Assembly (NCBI RefSeq): GCF_051846915.1
Contig: NZ_JBPYCR010000003.1
Coordinates: forward strand, 1 to 64,000
Length of the DNA stretch: 64,000 nt
Reading direction: 5' to 3'
From: JBPYCR01 sp051846915
GTDB lineage: Bacteria > Bacillota > Bacilli > Bacillales > Amphibacillaceae
A model generated the notes under the pieces. The model was given only the letters and a program-made list of their open reading frames with translations. It searched no databases and had not been told where the DNA came from. Below, one piece after another: positions 9,455 through 18,322 of the stretch. Both the position numbers and the translations under genes were made by a program. The stretch's first letter is position 1, and the number at the start of each line of letters is the position of its first letter.

Positions 9455-10756
9455 CTACTGTATAAGCTCCTTCAAAACATCCTCAATTGCTTGCAACGTA
9501 TTATCAATATCCTCGTTCGTATGGCTATAACTGATGTGATTACGCTTAATGTTCATCGGCATTTTAAAGAATCCACGTTCTAGTAATTTTTTTCTATAAT
9601 TTACATACATCTCCGCATCGTTTTGCATAAGATCTGTATAATTTTTAGGTTCAAAATCCATAAAATACGTAGTCCATACGGATCCAAATCCCGCAACAAA
9701 AGCATTAATTCCTAAACGATTATGAATATCTCGAATACCTTGTCTCATTCTTTCTCCGAGTTCAAAAATATGCTCATGGACTGGCTCAGTTTCCATGATT
9801 TCCATTGTCGCAATTGTTGCTGCTGTACCCACTGCATGGCCATTATACGTACCCGCAAACCAAACATCCCCACCAGGGTATGTATTATATCGTTCCATAT
9901 ATTTCTTTTTTCCGGCAACCGCAGCCATTGGAAATCCGTTTGCCATTGCTTTCCCCATCGTCGTTAAATCGGGCATGACACCGCTTACTTTTTGGTAACC
10001 ACCAATGTTATGGCGAAATCCTGTAATAACTTCATCAAAAATCAGCAAAGCACCATACTTATCACATAAATCTCGTAAACCTTGTAAAAAGCCATCTTCC
10101 GGCATAACACACCCGATATTATGTGGTATCGGTTCTACAATTATTGAAGCAACTTCTCCCTCATTTTCCTGAAACGTCTTTTCAACACTTTCCAAATCGT
10201 TAAAAGTACAAATTAATGTATTATCTATTGCCTCATCCATCATCCCGGCTGAACCTGGATCACGTTTTCCAATCATGTCAGGGGCGCTTAACATATTTCT
10301 AGCTACGTAATCATGCCAGCCGTGATAACACCCTTGAAATTTAATTAACTTTTTACGCTCTGTAACAGCTCTTGATAGACGAATTGCGTGGTATGTTGCT
10401 TCAGACCCTGAATTACAAAATAATACTTGATCAGCAGATGGTACATGTTTCGTTATTTTTTCTGCACATTCAATTTCCAAGTCGGTTGAACCTACTCCAT
10501 ATAAGTCAGTACGGCTCAATGCATCAATAACACGATCATTCACTTTTTCATAATTATGCCCTAAAATGTAAGGACCGAATGCAGCTTGAAAGTCGAGATA
10601 TTTATTTCCGTCCGCATCATATATATAAGCCCCTTCTGCTTTCGTAAAAACGAGATGTGGTTCTACATTCCGAATGGAAGTATGAACACCACCGGGTGCA
10701 TGTTTATTTGCTTCTTCATACAGCTCCATACTCTTCTTATTTGAAATTTTGAACAT
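9455..10756 (-). CDS. Class III PLP-dependent aminotransferase (glutamate-1-semialdehyde aminomutase-like)
   Basis: 433 aa from the ATG at 10756, placed 7 bases after GGAGG (10764-10768); an upstream in-frame ATG at 10789 has no such site. Family motifs are NSGSEATYHAIRLSR, the DEVITGFR cofactor-binding segment (Asp near 241) and TTMGKAMANGFP with the Schiff-base lysine near 269. The APGGVHTSIR N-terminus is GSAM-like, but heme genes are absent here and the gene sits in a sugar operon. It may transaminate a keto or amino sugar derivative. The presence of an aminotransferase is the least expected part of this cluster. Confidence 0.9.
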   Translation of the reverse strand: MFKISNKKSMELYEEANKHAPGGVHTSIRNVEPHLVFTKAEGAYIYDADGNKYLDFQAAFGPYILGHNYEKVNDRVIDALSRTDLYGVGSTDLEIECAEKITKHVPSADQVLFCNSGSEATYHAIRLSRAVTERKKLIKFQGCYHGWHDYVARNMLSAPDMIGKRDPGSAGMMDEAIDNTLICTFNDLESVEKTFQENEGEVASIIVEPIPHNIGCVMPEDGFLQGLRDLCDKYGALLIFDEVITGFRHNIGGYQKVSGVMPDLTTMGKAMANGFPMAAVAGKKKYMERYNTYPGGDVWFAGTYNGHAVGTAATIATMEIMETEPVHEHIFELGERMRQGIRDIHNRLGINAFVAGFGSVWTTYFMDFEPKNYTDLMQNDAEMYVNYRKKLLERGFFKMPMNIKRNHISYSHTNEDIDNTLQAIEDVLKELIQ

Positions 10757-10799
10757 CCTTTTTCCTCCTAGTTTGTCGCAGTATGACAATTTTTGAACC

Positions 10800-11549
10800 T
10801 TATATATTTCTTGCTATTTCCTGCGCTGTGTATCGCACAAGTTCCCCCATTTCAGCAAATTGATCGTTCAATAGTTGCGAAGAATGGGCAGTGATGCTAA
10901 TTGCGGTTGGTGTAATGTACCGTGTATTAATGATTGGTGCTGCAACACATCTCACACCAATCTCACCTTCTTCATCCTCAATTGCAAAGCCGTCTTTTCG
11001 AACAACTTCTAAAGAATCTTTAAATTGTTTAGCTGATGTAATTGTCTTAGATGTTACACCTTTTAAGCCAACATTTTTTATAATTTGATCAAGTTCCTCT
11101 TCACCAAGAAAAGCAGAAATAGCTTTACCCAAGCCTGATAAATGTACTTCTGTTTTCAATCCTGGATACGTTGAAAACTTGATGAAATTATCTGGTTCTT
11201 CTTTGGCTATATACATAATGTGATCTTCATGAAGAACTCCTAAATGAACGGTAAAACCTGTTTTTTCCATGAGCTTTTTCATATACGGTTTAGCCAAATC
11301 TACTATACTGTTGTTTGATGTATAGTTCATACCTAGCTGGAACATTTTAGGACCAATTTGAAATTTCCCTACTTGATCTTTTTGAACAAGATTGTAATGC
11401 TCCAACGTACTCATCGTTGTAAAAACAGTTGCCTTGGGAAGATCTAATTTCGAACAAATCTCTGTTACCGAATATCTTTCTTTCGAATTACTAATTAAAT
11501 CCAATATATTTATTGCTCTTTCTAATGCAGGCACATTATATCTCCCCAA
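10800..11549 (-). CDS. IclR family transcriptional regulator of the sugar-acid operon
   Basis: 249 aa: an N-terminal winged helix (ALERAINILDLISNSKERYSVTEICSKLDLPKATVF) and a C-terminal effector-binding IclR domain (GLGKAISAFLGEEE, DEEGEIGVRCVAAPI). An in-frame ATG at 11567 lies directly upstream of AGGAGGG and cannot use it; TTG at 11549 is correctly spaced. It is the first gene of an 11-gene minus-strand run, so it probably autoregulates the whole operon in response to a pathway intermediate. Confidence 0.93.
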   Translation of the reverse strand: MGRYNVPALERAINILDLISNSKERYSVTEICSKLDLPKATVFTTMSTLEHYNLVQKDQVGKFQIGPKMFQLGMNYTSNNSIVDLAKPYMKKLMEKTGFTVHLGVLHEDHIMYIAKEEPDNFIKFSTYPGLKTEVHLSGLGKAISAFLGEEELDQIIKNVGLKGVTSKTITSAKQFKDSLEVVRKDGFAIEDEEGEIGVRCVAAPIINTRYITPTAISITAHSSQLLNDQFAEMGELVRYTAQEIARNI

Positions 11550-11584
11550 ATTATTCCCTCCTTCCATAAATGAGTTTTGTATAT

Positions 11585-11635
11585 GAAACCATGTTTTGTT
11601 AGTAAACCAAGTATATTATTACAACCAATGTTTTG
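11585..11635 (-). promoter_or_regulatory. Repeated AACCA-TGTTTTG motif, possible IclR operator
   Basis: On the plus strand AAACCATGTTTTG (about 11587-11599) is repeated as CAACCAATGTTTTG (about 11622-11635). The first copy contains the short dyad AAAC-CAT-GTTT. The copies flank and overlap the promoter of the IclR-led operon, a typical position for an autoregulatory operator. The role is inferred. Confidence 0.4.
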
Positions 11636-11639
11636 TCAA
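11610..11639 (-). promoter_or_regulatory. Sigma-A promoter of the IclR-led operon
   Basis: On the minus strand TTGACA (11639-11634) is followed after 18 bases by TATACT (11615-11610). The TTG start of the regulator lies about 60 bases downstream. Both hexamers are near consensus. Confidence 0.65.
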
Positions 11640-11677
11640 GACATAATTTATTTTATTTTCAGATAAAAACAAAAAAT

Positions 11678-11717
11678 AAAACAAGCTGGATTATTCATAA
11701 AATATCCTGCTTGTTTT
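11678..11717 (-). terminator. Rho-independent terminator of moeA-moaA-ywpF
   Basis: Arms 11678-11691 and 11704-11717 pair (AAAACAAGC...GCTTGTTTT, one internal mismatch). On the minus strand the stem is followed by ATTTTTTG. It lies 30 bases after the ywpF stop. Confidence 0.8.
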
Positions 11718-11747
11718 ACTTTCATTATTATAATAGTACGCTTTAAA

Positions 11748-12158
11748 TTAAATCAATTCCTTAAACTTTTTCAACAACGAAGCACCTTGGTACCCTTCCT
11801 CAATGATTGTTTGGAGCATTTCTTCTATTTTACTTTTCCGGACATCGACGACATCCCCTTGAAAAAGTGCATTGATTCGGTTTTCATCGATTTCGTTTAT
11901 ACCGATAATGGACGTTATGAAAAATGCCGGGTCATTTGATTCTTTTGTTATTTTCACCTGAATCATAATTTCATTTTTATTATCTTTTAATTCCTGTAAA
12001 AATGCTCTCTGTGACTGTTCAAGATAAGCTTCGATTAACCAGCCGCCACTGTCTTCACGGTTAATAACAAGACCATCAACCAAAGGTACTGTTGTTTGGA
12101 TTACTTCTTCTTCCTTATTCTCGACTATTTCAAGACCCTTTAATTTAAATGTCTTCAC
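11748..12158 (-). CDS. ywpF: YwpF-like family protein
   Basis: 136 aa from a GTG at 12158. The open frame extends upstream to 12242 into moaA, but the start VKTFKLKGLEIVE with a GGGGTGTG site gives exactly the length I recall for the Bacillus subtilis YwpF family, together with the conserved IPLVDGLIIN-like segment (here VPLVDGLVINREDSGGWLIEA). No membrane segment or signal peptide is visible and the function is unknown. It is third in the moeA-moaA operon, though that may not mean a role in molybdenum cofactor synthesis. Confidence 0.75.
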   Translation of the reverse strand: MKTFKLKGLEIVENKEEEVIQTTVPLVDGLVINREDSGGWLIEAYLEQSQRAFLQELKDNKNEIMIQVKITKESNDPAFFITSIIGINEIDENRINALFQGDVVDVRKSKIEEMLQTIIEEGYQGASLLKKFKELI

Positions 12159-12198
12159 TTCTTCACACCCCATCCATTTCTCAAATACAATCAACCAA

Positions 12199-13221
12199 TT
12201 ATCCACCAATATAGGACATTTCAATCTTTTTCCGATCTGCATGTTTTTTCATGCCCCGTTCGTCGGAATAACGATCTTTTCTGCGTCCCCATAAAGCAGC
12301 TAACTCCGATTGTAAGCCTTCATCAGTTAAGCCGTTGCGCAGTTTTTCTTTTATTTCAAAGCCATCTGAAGCAAACAGGCACGTATATAATTTACCGTCA
12401 GCAGATAGGCGGATTCTTGTGCACGTATCGCAAAAAGAATCGGTTACGGAAGAAATAACACCGATCTCTCCCCCACCATCTTTATACGTATACCTGGATG
12501 CTACTTCCCCATAATAATTTTCTTCGGCTGCTTCGAGTGGCATTTCTTCATTAATAATGTTTATGATTTCCTTTTTGGATACTACATTTTTTAAATCCCA
12601 AGCATTGTGGTTACCTACGTCCATAAATTCAATAAAACGCAAAACAACGCCTGATCCTTTAAAATGACGGGCCATTGGTAGAATCTGGCTCTCATTCATC
12701 CCTTTTTTTACAACCATATTCACTTTTATCCCGAGCCCGGCTGCTTGGGCGGCTTCAATGCCTTTCAGGACAGGAAGCGTACCGACGCCTCTTCCGTTAA
12801 TTTCTTTAAATACGTCATCTTCAATTGCATCCAGACTAATATTCACCCGTTCGAGACCGGCCGTTTTTAATTTTTTTGCATCCCGTGGCAAAAATATCGC
12901 ATTTGTCGTTAAGGCAATGTCATTAATTCCATCAATTTTTGTTAATTTAGCAATTAATTCATCGAGGTTTTTTCGCATTAACGGCTCTCCGCCAGTAAGA
13001 CGGATTTTATTTACACCAAGTTGGGCAAATTGTGTTGCTAACCGTTCTATTTCTTCAAAACTTAGTAATTCATTCGGTGGCAAAAAGGTATAATCAGGTC
13101 CAAATATTTCTTTCGGCATACAGTACGTGCACCGAAGATTGCATTGATCAATGACCGATATGCGCAAATCTTTTAATAATCTGCCAAAATGGTCTTTTGC
13201 AGGAGTCTTTACGTTAATCAT
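12199..13221 (-). CDS. moaA: GTP 3',8-cyclase MoaA (molybdenum cofactor biosynthesis)
   Basis: 340 aa radical SAM enzyme. The N-terminal CNLRCTYCMP (Cys27, Cys31, Cys34) binds the SAM iron-sulfur cluster, and the C-terminal CDTCTRIRLSADGKLYTCLF supplies the second cluster. The chain ends in the conserved Gly-Gly (SYIGG). It catalyses the first step of molybdopterin synthesis, GTP to 3',8-cyclo-7,8-dihydro-GTP. ATG follows GGAAGGATGG. It lies 17 bases after moeA. Confidence 0.97.
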   Translation of the reverse strand: MINVKTPAKDHFGRLLKDLRISVIDQCNLRCTYCMPKEIFGPDYTFLPPNELLSFEEIERLATQFAQLGVNKIRLTGGEPLMRKNLDELIAKLTKIDGINDIALTTNAIFLPRDAKKLKTAGLERVNISLDAIEDDVFKEINGRGVGTLPVLKGIEAAQAAGLGIKVNMVVKKGMNESQILPMARHFKGSGVVLRFIEFMDVGNHNAWDLKNVVSKKEIINIINEEMPLEAAEENYYGEVASRYTYKDGGGEIGVISSVTDSFCDTCTRIRLSADGKLYTCLFASDGFEIKEKLRNGLTDEGLQSELAALWGRRKDRYSDERGMKKHADRKKIEMSYIGG

Positions 13222-13238
13222 ATATTTACCATCCTTCC

Positions 13239-14504
13239 TTAAGAAAATGCAGCTTGGCCTTCTGACTGTTCAAGCAAAAGAACATCAACAGTATCCCCTT
13301 TTTCATAGCCGCTCGTTCCTCCGGGCAATACCATCAGTGCTGTCGTATGTGCTAATGATGTAACGATATTAGATTTATCAATCCCCGCCAGATTTGCAAA
13401 TACCTTTCCATCTTCATACGTAACATAACTGCGTACAAATCGGCTAAATGGGTTAGCTTTCGGCAATTCATCTGCCATTGTTGCCTGAATGCGTTTCAAG
13501 AATGGCTTGGAACTGAACAAAGAATGGCGGATAATTGGTCGGGTAAATAACTCAAACCCTACATAACATGCTGATGGGTTCCCTGATAAACCATATAAAA
13601 GTTTGTCCTCAAGAGCGGCAACTGTCGTTACACTCCCCGGACGCATTTTCACTTTATTAAAAAGGACATTTGCTCCTAACTTTTCATAAATTACCGGCAT
13701 TAAATCAAAGTCTCCGACCGACACTCCGCCTGTCGTTATTAAAATATCCACTTCTGCAAGTGCCTGTTTCATTAAAGAATAGCTAGGCTCAAGTTCGTCT
13801 GCCAATTTGCCGTAATATTTAGATATTCCTCCTGCCCGTTCTACTTGCGAGCAAATCGTATACGCATTGGAATTGCGAATTTTCCCCGGTTCTAGTGGCT
13901 CATCAACGTCCAAAAGTTCTGTACCTGTTGCGATGACGCCAACCACCGGCTTCTTGGCAACTTTTACTTCACTGTAACCAAACGTTGCCAGCAGTGCCTT
14001 GACACCAGGATTGACCGGGGTTCCCTCTTTTATAAGTACGGTTCCCTTCTTTACTTCCGATCCTTCCTGAATAATATTTTGTCCTTTTTCCATTGGATGA
14101 TCGATCGTCATAAAAGCTGTATTGTTTTCTATAAAATCATGGCATTCTTCGAACATAGCTACACAATCTGCCCCTTTCGGAATTTGTGCGCCGGTCATAA
14201 TACGTGTCGCCTGCCCAGGCCCAATGGCTTTTGCTGCCACTTCACCTGCACCTATATGTTCAATAATTTCGAATGAAGCAGGTTGATCAGTCGAGGCTTC
14301 TGTTGTATCGGCCGAACGAAAAGCAAATCCATCGTAAGGCGATTTATCAAAGGAGGGCACATGATCCGTTGCAACAATTGGCTCTGCCAACCAGCGGTGA
14401 TCACAATCATGAAACGAAACCGTCTCTTTTTTTCCGGTTTGTTTATAACGCATAACACGGTCCACTGCTTCTGCTACATTTATCGGATTTCTAATTTCCA
14501 CCAA
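13239..14504 (-). CDS. moeA: Molybdopterin molybdenumtransferase MoeA
   Basis: 421 aa with the MoeA domain order: N-terminal NVAEAVDRVM, VPSFDKSPYDGFAFRS, RIMTGAQIPKGADCV, the MoaB/Mog-like GVIATGTELL and TTGGVSVGDFD, and the C-terminal domain after GLSGNPSACYVGFELF. It inserts molybdate into adenylylated molybdopterin. The start is TTG (or the next codon, GTG) after AAGGGG. It heads a three-gene minus-strand operon with moaA and ywpF; other cofactor genes must lie elsewhere. Confidence 0.96.
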   Translation of the reverse strand: MVEIRNPINVAEAVDRVMRYKQTGKKETVSFHDCDHRWLAEPIVATDHVPSFDKSPYDGFAFRSADTTEASTDQPASFEIIEHIGAGEVAAKAIGPGQATRIMTGAQIPKGADCVAMFEECHDFIENNTAFMTIDHPMEKGQNIIQEGSEVKKGTVLIKEGTPVNPGVKALLATFGYSEVKVAKKPVVGVIATGTELLDVDEPLEPGKIRNSNAYTICSQVERAGGISKYYGKLADELEPSYSLMKQALAEVDILITTGGVSVGDFDLMPVIYEKLGANVLFNKVKMRPGSVTTVAALEDKLLYGLSGNPSACYVGFELFTRPIIRHSLFSSKPFLKRIQATMADELPKANPFSRFVRSYVTYEDGKVFANLAGIDKSNIVTSLAHTTALMVLPGGTSGYEKGDTVDVLLLEQSEGQAAFS

Positions 14505-14744
14505 AGGATATCGACCCCTTCTCGTTTCTCTATAATAAATTTGGAAATAAATTCGTTAAATTGTTTATACATTCAGTTTAACAAAAATATCGGCTAATTG
14601 ATATCATCCCTCTGCCAATTGATGCCAACTATTCGAATATGAATGTTTTCTACAAAGATGAAATGGGTATAAAACATATACGTGACCTGCTATCAATTTT
14701 TTCACTGGAATTAAAATAAGCCCAATAAACAGGGAGGTCTTAGT

Positions 14745-14897
14745 ATGGAACAAGATAAAGATGTAGAAGTTAAACATAAAGAAAAAAAATCAGACTCCAG
14801 TAAAGTAGGAGTCGCAATCATTAAATATGTGACATATCTAATTATTTTCTTTGGAATATTGTGGTTTTTAATTAATTACGTATTCCCAATGTTTTAA
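14745..14897 (+). CDS. Small single-pass membrane protein, 50 aa
   Basis: Starts MEQDKDVEVKHKEKKSD, a charged cytoplasmic head, followed by one hydrophobic segment of about 23 residues (AIIKYVTYLIIFFGILWFLI) and a short VFPMF tail. AGGGAGG (14731-14737) lies 7 bases before the ATG and a strong hairpin follows the stop, so it has its own transcription unit. It is divergent from moeA. I do not recognise a family; small proteins of this layout occur next to sporulation or stress genes in Bacilli. Confidence 0.75.
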   Translation: MEQDKDVEVKHKEKKSDSSKVGVAIIKYVTYLIIFFGILWFLINYVFPMF

Positions 14898-14913
14898 AAG
14901 ATCGGATTCCCTT

Positions 14914-14959
14914 TCCCATACAAAAAGCATCACAACGTTGTGGTGCTTTTTGTATGGGA
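14914..14959. terminator. 23-bp hairpin terminator after the small membrane gene
   Basis: Arms 14914-14936 and 14937-14959 are complementary apart from one wobble pair. The lower stem contains AAAAAGCA/TGCTTTTT, so the hairpin supplies a T-run in both directions. It follows the stop codon by 16 bases. Confidence 0.85.
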
Positions 14960-15134
14960 TCTTTTCAACCGCAAAACCCGGTATGCTTCCGACCCTTCTC
15001 GACTGCAACCTTTCTGGAAATATTGTATGATATACGGTATATGTGCAATCAAAAATAGCAACTGCATTCTGCAAGCATGACTAAAATAACACTGAACATC
15101 GAGTCACTTTATAATAATCCAGGAGGGAAATATA

Positions 15135-15878
15135 ATGAATGAAACAATCGAAACGATCATGAACCACCGATCCATCCGTAAATTTACCGATGAAAAACTA
15201 ACGACCGAACAAATACATACGATGATCCGTGCCGCTCAACGGGCAGCTACTTCCAGCTTTGTAATGGCATATACAATTATTGGTATTACAGATGAAGATA
15301 AAAAGGATAAGCTGATGGCAATTTCGGGGCAACCTTATGTTAAAGCAAATGGGCATTTATTTGTTTTCTGTGCTGATTTACATCGAGTGTATGAACAAAC
15401 AGATAAAGATTCCACTGTTAAAACCGGGTTGCAAAGTACCGAGCAATTTATTGTAGCGACGATTGACGCTTCTTTGGCTGCCCAAAATGCAGTACTCGCT
15501 GCAGAGTCCATGGGGTTAGGCATTTGCTATCTCGGCAGTTTACGGAATAACATAAGAGAAACGAATGATATTTTAGACCTTCCCGATTATGTCGTTCCGT
15601 TATTCGGTCTTGCCGTTGGTTACCCTGCCAAACAATCAGAAAAAAAGCCTCGCCTTCCATTGGAGGCTGTTTATCACGAAAACCAATATGATAATAATCT
15701 AAACAGACAACAAGCGATTATTGAAGCCTTTGACAATGAAATAATTGAATATTATCGAGGCCGTTCAGAAAATAAACGAATGGACACGTGGACAAATCAA
15801 ATGAAACGGAAATACAGTAAAAATATACGGATGGATGTAAATCAATTTATAAAAGATAAAAAGTTGAACAAGCACTAA
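15135..15878 (+). CDS. Oxygen-insensitive NADPH nitroreductase / flavin reductase (NfsA/FRP family)
   Basis: 247 aa. It begins ETIMNHRSIRKFTDEKLTTEQI, the FMN-binding start of NfsA/FRP-type nitroreductases, and continues with AAQRAATSSFVMAYTIIGI, AVLAAESMGLGICYLGSLRNN and PLFGLAVGYPA. Expected to be a homodimeric FMN enzyme that uses NAD(P)H to reduce nitroaromatics, quinones or free flavin. GGAGGG lies 6 bases before the ATG. It is monocistronic, with its own terminator. Confidence 0.92.
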   Translation: MNETIETIMNHRSIRKFTDEKLTTEQIHTMIRAAQRAATSSFVMAYTIIGITDEDKKDKLMAISGQPYVKANGHLFVFCADLHRVYEQTDKDSTVKTGLQSTEQFIVATIDASLAAQNAVLAAESMGLGICYLGSLRNNIRETNDILDLPDYVVPLFGLAVGYPAKQSEKKPRLPLEAVYHENQYDNNLNRQQAIIEAFDNEIIEYYRGRSENKRMDTWTNQMKRKYSKNIRMDVNQFIKDKKLNKH

Positions 15879-15893
15879 ACAACAATACAAAGT

Positions 15894-15935
15894 TGCAGCA
15901 CCTGTTTTTTATACAGCGTGCTGTTTTTTTATGGT
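15894..15935 (+). terminator. Terminator of the nitroreductase gene
   Basis: GCAGCACCTGT pairs with ACAGCGTGCTG (one bulged base) around a TTTTTAT loop and is followed by TTTTTTT. Confidence 0.75.
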
Positions 15936-16047
15936 CACAATTGCACCTGTCACCTTCATTTCCATAAAGAGGAAAACGCGTCACAAGTATATTTCGCTGA
16001 AAATAACACAAATATATAAGGAGAAATATTAAGGAGGAGAATTCGTT

Positions 16048-16254
16048 ATGACAGTAGGAAGTCAAGTAAAGCAAGCTGTTGCCGGATTAAAAAGTGTACA
16101 GGCAAGTTTTGAACAGTTTGCTTTGGAAACCGAAAATAAACAAGCGAAACAACTATATACAAATGCAGCAGAACAAACAAACGCTGTTTTACAGAGCGTT
16201 CAACCACGATTGAATGAAATTGAACAAGAAGAACCACAGTACAAACAAATGTAA
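16048..16254 (+). CDS. DUF1657 protein, first gene of a spoVA-2mob-type operon
   Basis: 68 aa: MTVGSQVKQAVAGLKSVQASFEQFALETENKQAK, soluble and predicted mostly helical, ending EEPQYKQM. It is closely similar to the second copy at 18685 (shared MTVGSQVK and EEPQYK). AAGGAGG precedes the ATG by about 10 bases. DUF1657 proteins open the spoVA-2mob operon known from highly heat-resistant Bacillus spores, and the gene order here matches that operon. The molecular role of DUF1657 is unknown. Confidence 0.88.
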   Translation: MTVGSQVKQAVAGLKSVQASFEQFALETENKQAKQLYTNAAEQTNAVLQSVQPRLNEIEQEEPQYKQM

Positions 16255-16347
16255 CCTTTCTTTAGGTTGATCGTTAACACTAGGTACATGCCATACATGG
16301 TACAGCCAGTGGGCATGTGCCGTTCATGACGGAAATGGGTGAACACT

Positions 16348-16812
16348 ATGTACGTACAAAAAATACTGGCCACTTGCTTTATCCTATTGGTACTGAGTGC
16401 ATGCCAAAATGAGCCTACACTTGATTCTTCACAAGAAGAAAAAGAAGAAGTTGAAGTGAAAAAGTTATCAACAACTGTTATAACAGATCAAGGTCCTTCC
16501 AATCAAGCAAAAGAAATGCTTAGCAATTATGAGGAAGTTACATCCATTAAAGCAGTAAATACAGAGGACGATTTGATGATTGCACTAGAAGTTGAACACC
16601 ATGAACGGTTTTCATTGGATCAACTAGAAAAAAGCTTACACAAAAAAGTAAAAAAAGCATTCCCCGATCTGAGTGTCCTATTAACTACGGATAAAAAAAT
16701 GATTATTGAATTGGAAAAATTAGAAAAAAGAATTGCGGATCATTCACTTTCTACCAAACAATTAAAGAAAAAGTTAAAAGATCTAATTAAATTATCAAAA
16801 GAACATACGTAA
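16348..16812 (+). CDS. YhcN/YlaJ-type sporulation lipoprotein of the spoVA-2mob operon
   Basis: 154 aa from the ATG at 16348, six bases after GGGTGA; a GTG at 16339 is in frame but lacks spacing. The lipoprotein signal peptide ends LLVLSAC, followed by an acidic low-complexity linker (SSQEEKEEVEVKK) and a compact domain with TTVITDQGPSNQAKEMLSNYEEVTSIKAVN. Charged coiled-coil-like residues fill the C-terminus. Position and domain match gene 2 of spoVA-2mob. Expected in the forespore membrane or coat-cortex space. Confidence 0.82.
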   Translation: MYVQKILATCFILLVLSACQNEPTLDSSQEEKEEVEVKKLSTTVITDQGPSNQAKEMLSNYEEVTSIKAVNTEDDLMIALEVEHHERFSLDQLEKSLHKKVKKAFPDLSVLLTTDKKMIIELEKLEKRIADHSLSTKQLKKKLKDLIKLSKEHT

Positions 16813-16829
16813 GGAAATGGTGACTAGCC

Positions 16830-17309
16830 ATGGCAGATCAAAAGAAAAAAAACTTGCCCCCTGATGTGCAAGCTTATCAAAAGTTACAAAAAGAAAGAGA
16901 AACAAAACGTCCGTTATTAAAAAATTGTTTGAAAGCATTCTTCGTAGGTGGTTTTATTTGTTTCTTTGGTCAGATTATAGCGACGGGTTATATTTATTTT
17001 TTTAACTTCACTGAAGAAACAGCCGGCAACCCAACGGTAGCGACATTAATTTTTATTACAATGCTTCTTACTGGTTTTGGAATGTATGATCATTTAGGAC
17101 AGTTTTCCGGAGCCGGGACTGCTGTACCTGTAACAGGTTTCGCTAATGCAGTGATTTCGTCTGCCATTGAATATAAAACAGAAGGCTTCGTTCAAGGTGT
17201 AGGCAGCAATATGCTGAAATTAGCCGGCCCGGTTATCGTTTATGGGGTATTTTCAGCTTTTATCATTGCGCTTATTAAAACAATTCTTATTAAATGGGGG
17301 GGATTGTAA
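16830..17309 (+). CDS. spoVAC: Stage V sporulation protein AC
   Basis: 159 aa with a basic N-terminus and about four to five membrane segments. Family signatures include KAFFVGGFICFFGQ, GFGMYDHLGQFSGAGTAVPVTGFANAVISSAIEYKTEG and LAGPVIVYG. SpoVAC is the membrane channel component that moves dipicolinic acid into the forespore and out at germination. Its stop overlaps the spoVAD start (TAATG). The copy belongs to a 2mob-type operon; the housekeeping spoVA operon should be elsewhere. Confidence 0.96.
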   Translation: MADQKKKNLPPDVQAYQKLQKERETKRPLLKNCLKAFFVGGFICFFGQIIATGYIYFFNFTEETAGNPTVATLIFITMLLTGFGMYDHLGQFSGAGTAVPVTGFANAVISSAIEYKTEGFVQGVGSNMLKLAGPVIVYGVFSAFIIALIKTILIKWGGL

Positions 17310-18322
17310 TGTTAGTTGGACATCGAACATGGATCTTTGATCAGAAACCCGTTATTATTTCCACAGGTACAGTCGGTGGCCCTTTTGAAGCGAAGGGAAA
17401 TATTCCGGAAGCCTTTGATATCCTTCATGATGATACGTGGTTAAACCAAAGCTCGTTTGAAAAAGCCCATCGAGTTATGATGGAGGAAGCGAGTCAAATA
17501 GCAGTGAAAAAAAGTTCTATACAAAAAGAGCAGGTCGAATTTTTTATTGCAGGTGATTTAATCAATCAAATTACACCTTCCAATTTCGCAGCAAAGACAA
17601 TGGGCATCCCTTATTTAGGATTATTTAGCGCCTGTGCAACGTCAATGGAAGGGCTGGCGCTTGCCGCATTTTTAATCAATGGAAATGGCGCTAATTATAT
17701 TTTAACAGGAAGCGCGAGCCATAATTCCGCTGCGGAAAGACAATACAGATACCCTACTGAATACGGAGGTCAAAAACCGCCTACCGCCCAATGGACCGTT
17801 ACTGGCGCTGGCTGTGCACTTGTAGCCAAAGAAGGAAGTGGACCGCGAATCACATCAGCAACAATTGGTAAAGTGATCGATATGGGCATCACCGATCCAT
17901 TTAATATGGGTGGGGCAATGGCGCCCGCTGCAGCCGACACAATTACAACGCATTTGCGAGAACGAAATGTCGACCCTTCTTATTACGATTTAATTATAAC
18001 TGGTGATCTTGCAAAAATTGGCCGAGATGTTTCATTGGATTTACTCAACAAAAATGGAGTCCCCATTACAGAGGAGCAATTGGTTGATTGCGGCTTGACA
18101 ATTTACCGTGAAGGACAACCGGTACAAGCCGGAGCAAGTGGATCAGCTTGTTCTGCGGTCGTGACATATGGACATTTTTTACAATTATTAAAACAAGGAG
18201 CACTTCAACGTATTCTCGTTGTAGCTACCGGTTCCCTTCACTCACCGATGAGCATTCAACAAAAAGATTCCATTCCTTGTATTGCACACGCCGTATCAAT
18301 TGAATCTGGTGATGCATCATGA
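17309..18322 (+). CDS. spoVAD: Stage V sporulation protein AD
   Basis: 337 aa, soluble, with a thiolase/FabH-like fold: RTWIFDQKPVIISTGTVGGPFEAKGNI near the start, a central SACATSMEGLALAAF and QAGASGSACSAVV late. SpoVAD binds dipicolinic acid at the inner membrane surface. The ATG at 17309 is preferred over a TTG/ATG-type upstream start at 17294 because the GGGGGGA site sits just before it and it overlaps the spoVAC stop. Its own stop overlaps the next start (ATGA). Confidence 0.96.
   Translation: MLVGHRTWIFDQKPVIISTGTVGGPFEAKGNIPEAFDILHDDTWLNQSSFEKAHRVMMEEASQIAVKKSSIQKEQVEFFIAGDLINQITPSNFAAKTMGIPYLGLFSACATSMEGLALAAFLINGNGANYILTGSASHNSAAERQYRYPTEYGGQKPPTAQWTVTGAGCALVAKEGSGPRITSATIGKVIDMGITDPFNMGGAMAPAAADTITTHLRERNVDPSYYDLIITGDLAKIGRDVSLDLLNKNGVPITEEQLVDCGLTIYREGQPVQAGASGSACSAVVTYGHFLQLLKQGALQRILVVATGSLHSPMSIQQKDSIPCIAHAVSIESGDAS

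Noticed and set aside
14868..15074. Minus-strand 68-aa ORF
   Set aside because: It runs through the perfect terminator hairpin and has no ribosome site.
15990..16047. Sigma-G promoter for the spoVA operon
   Set aside because: AGTATA and CAAATAT at a 17-base distance fit the consensus poorly; sporulation control is expected but not readable.
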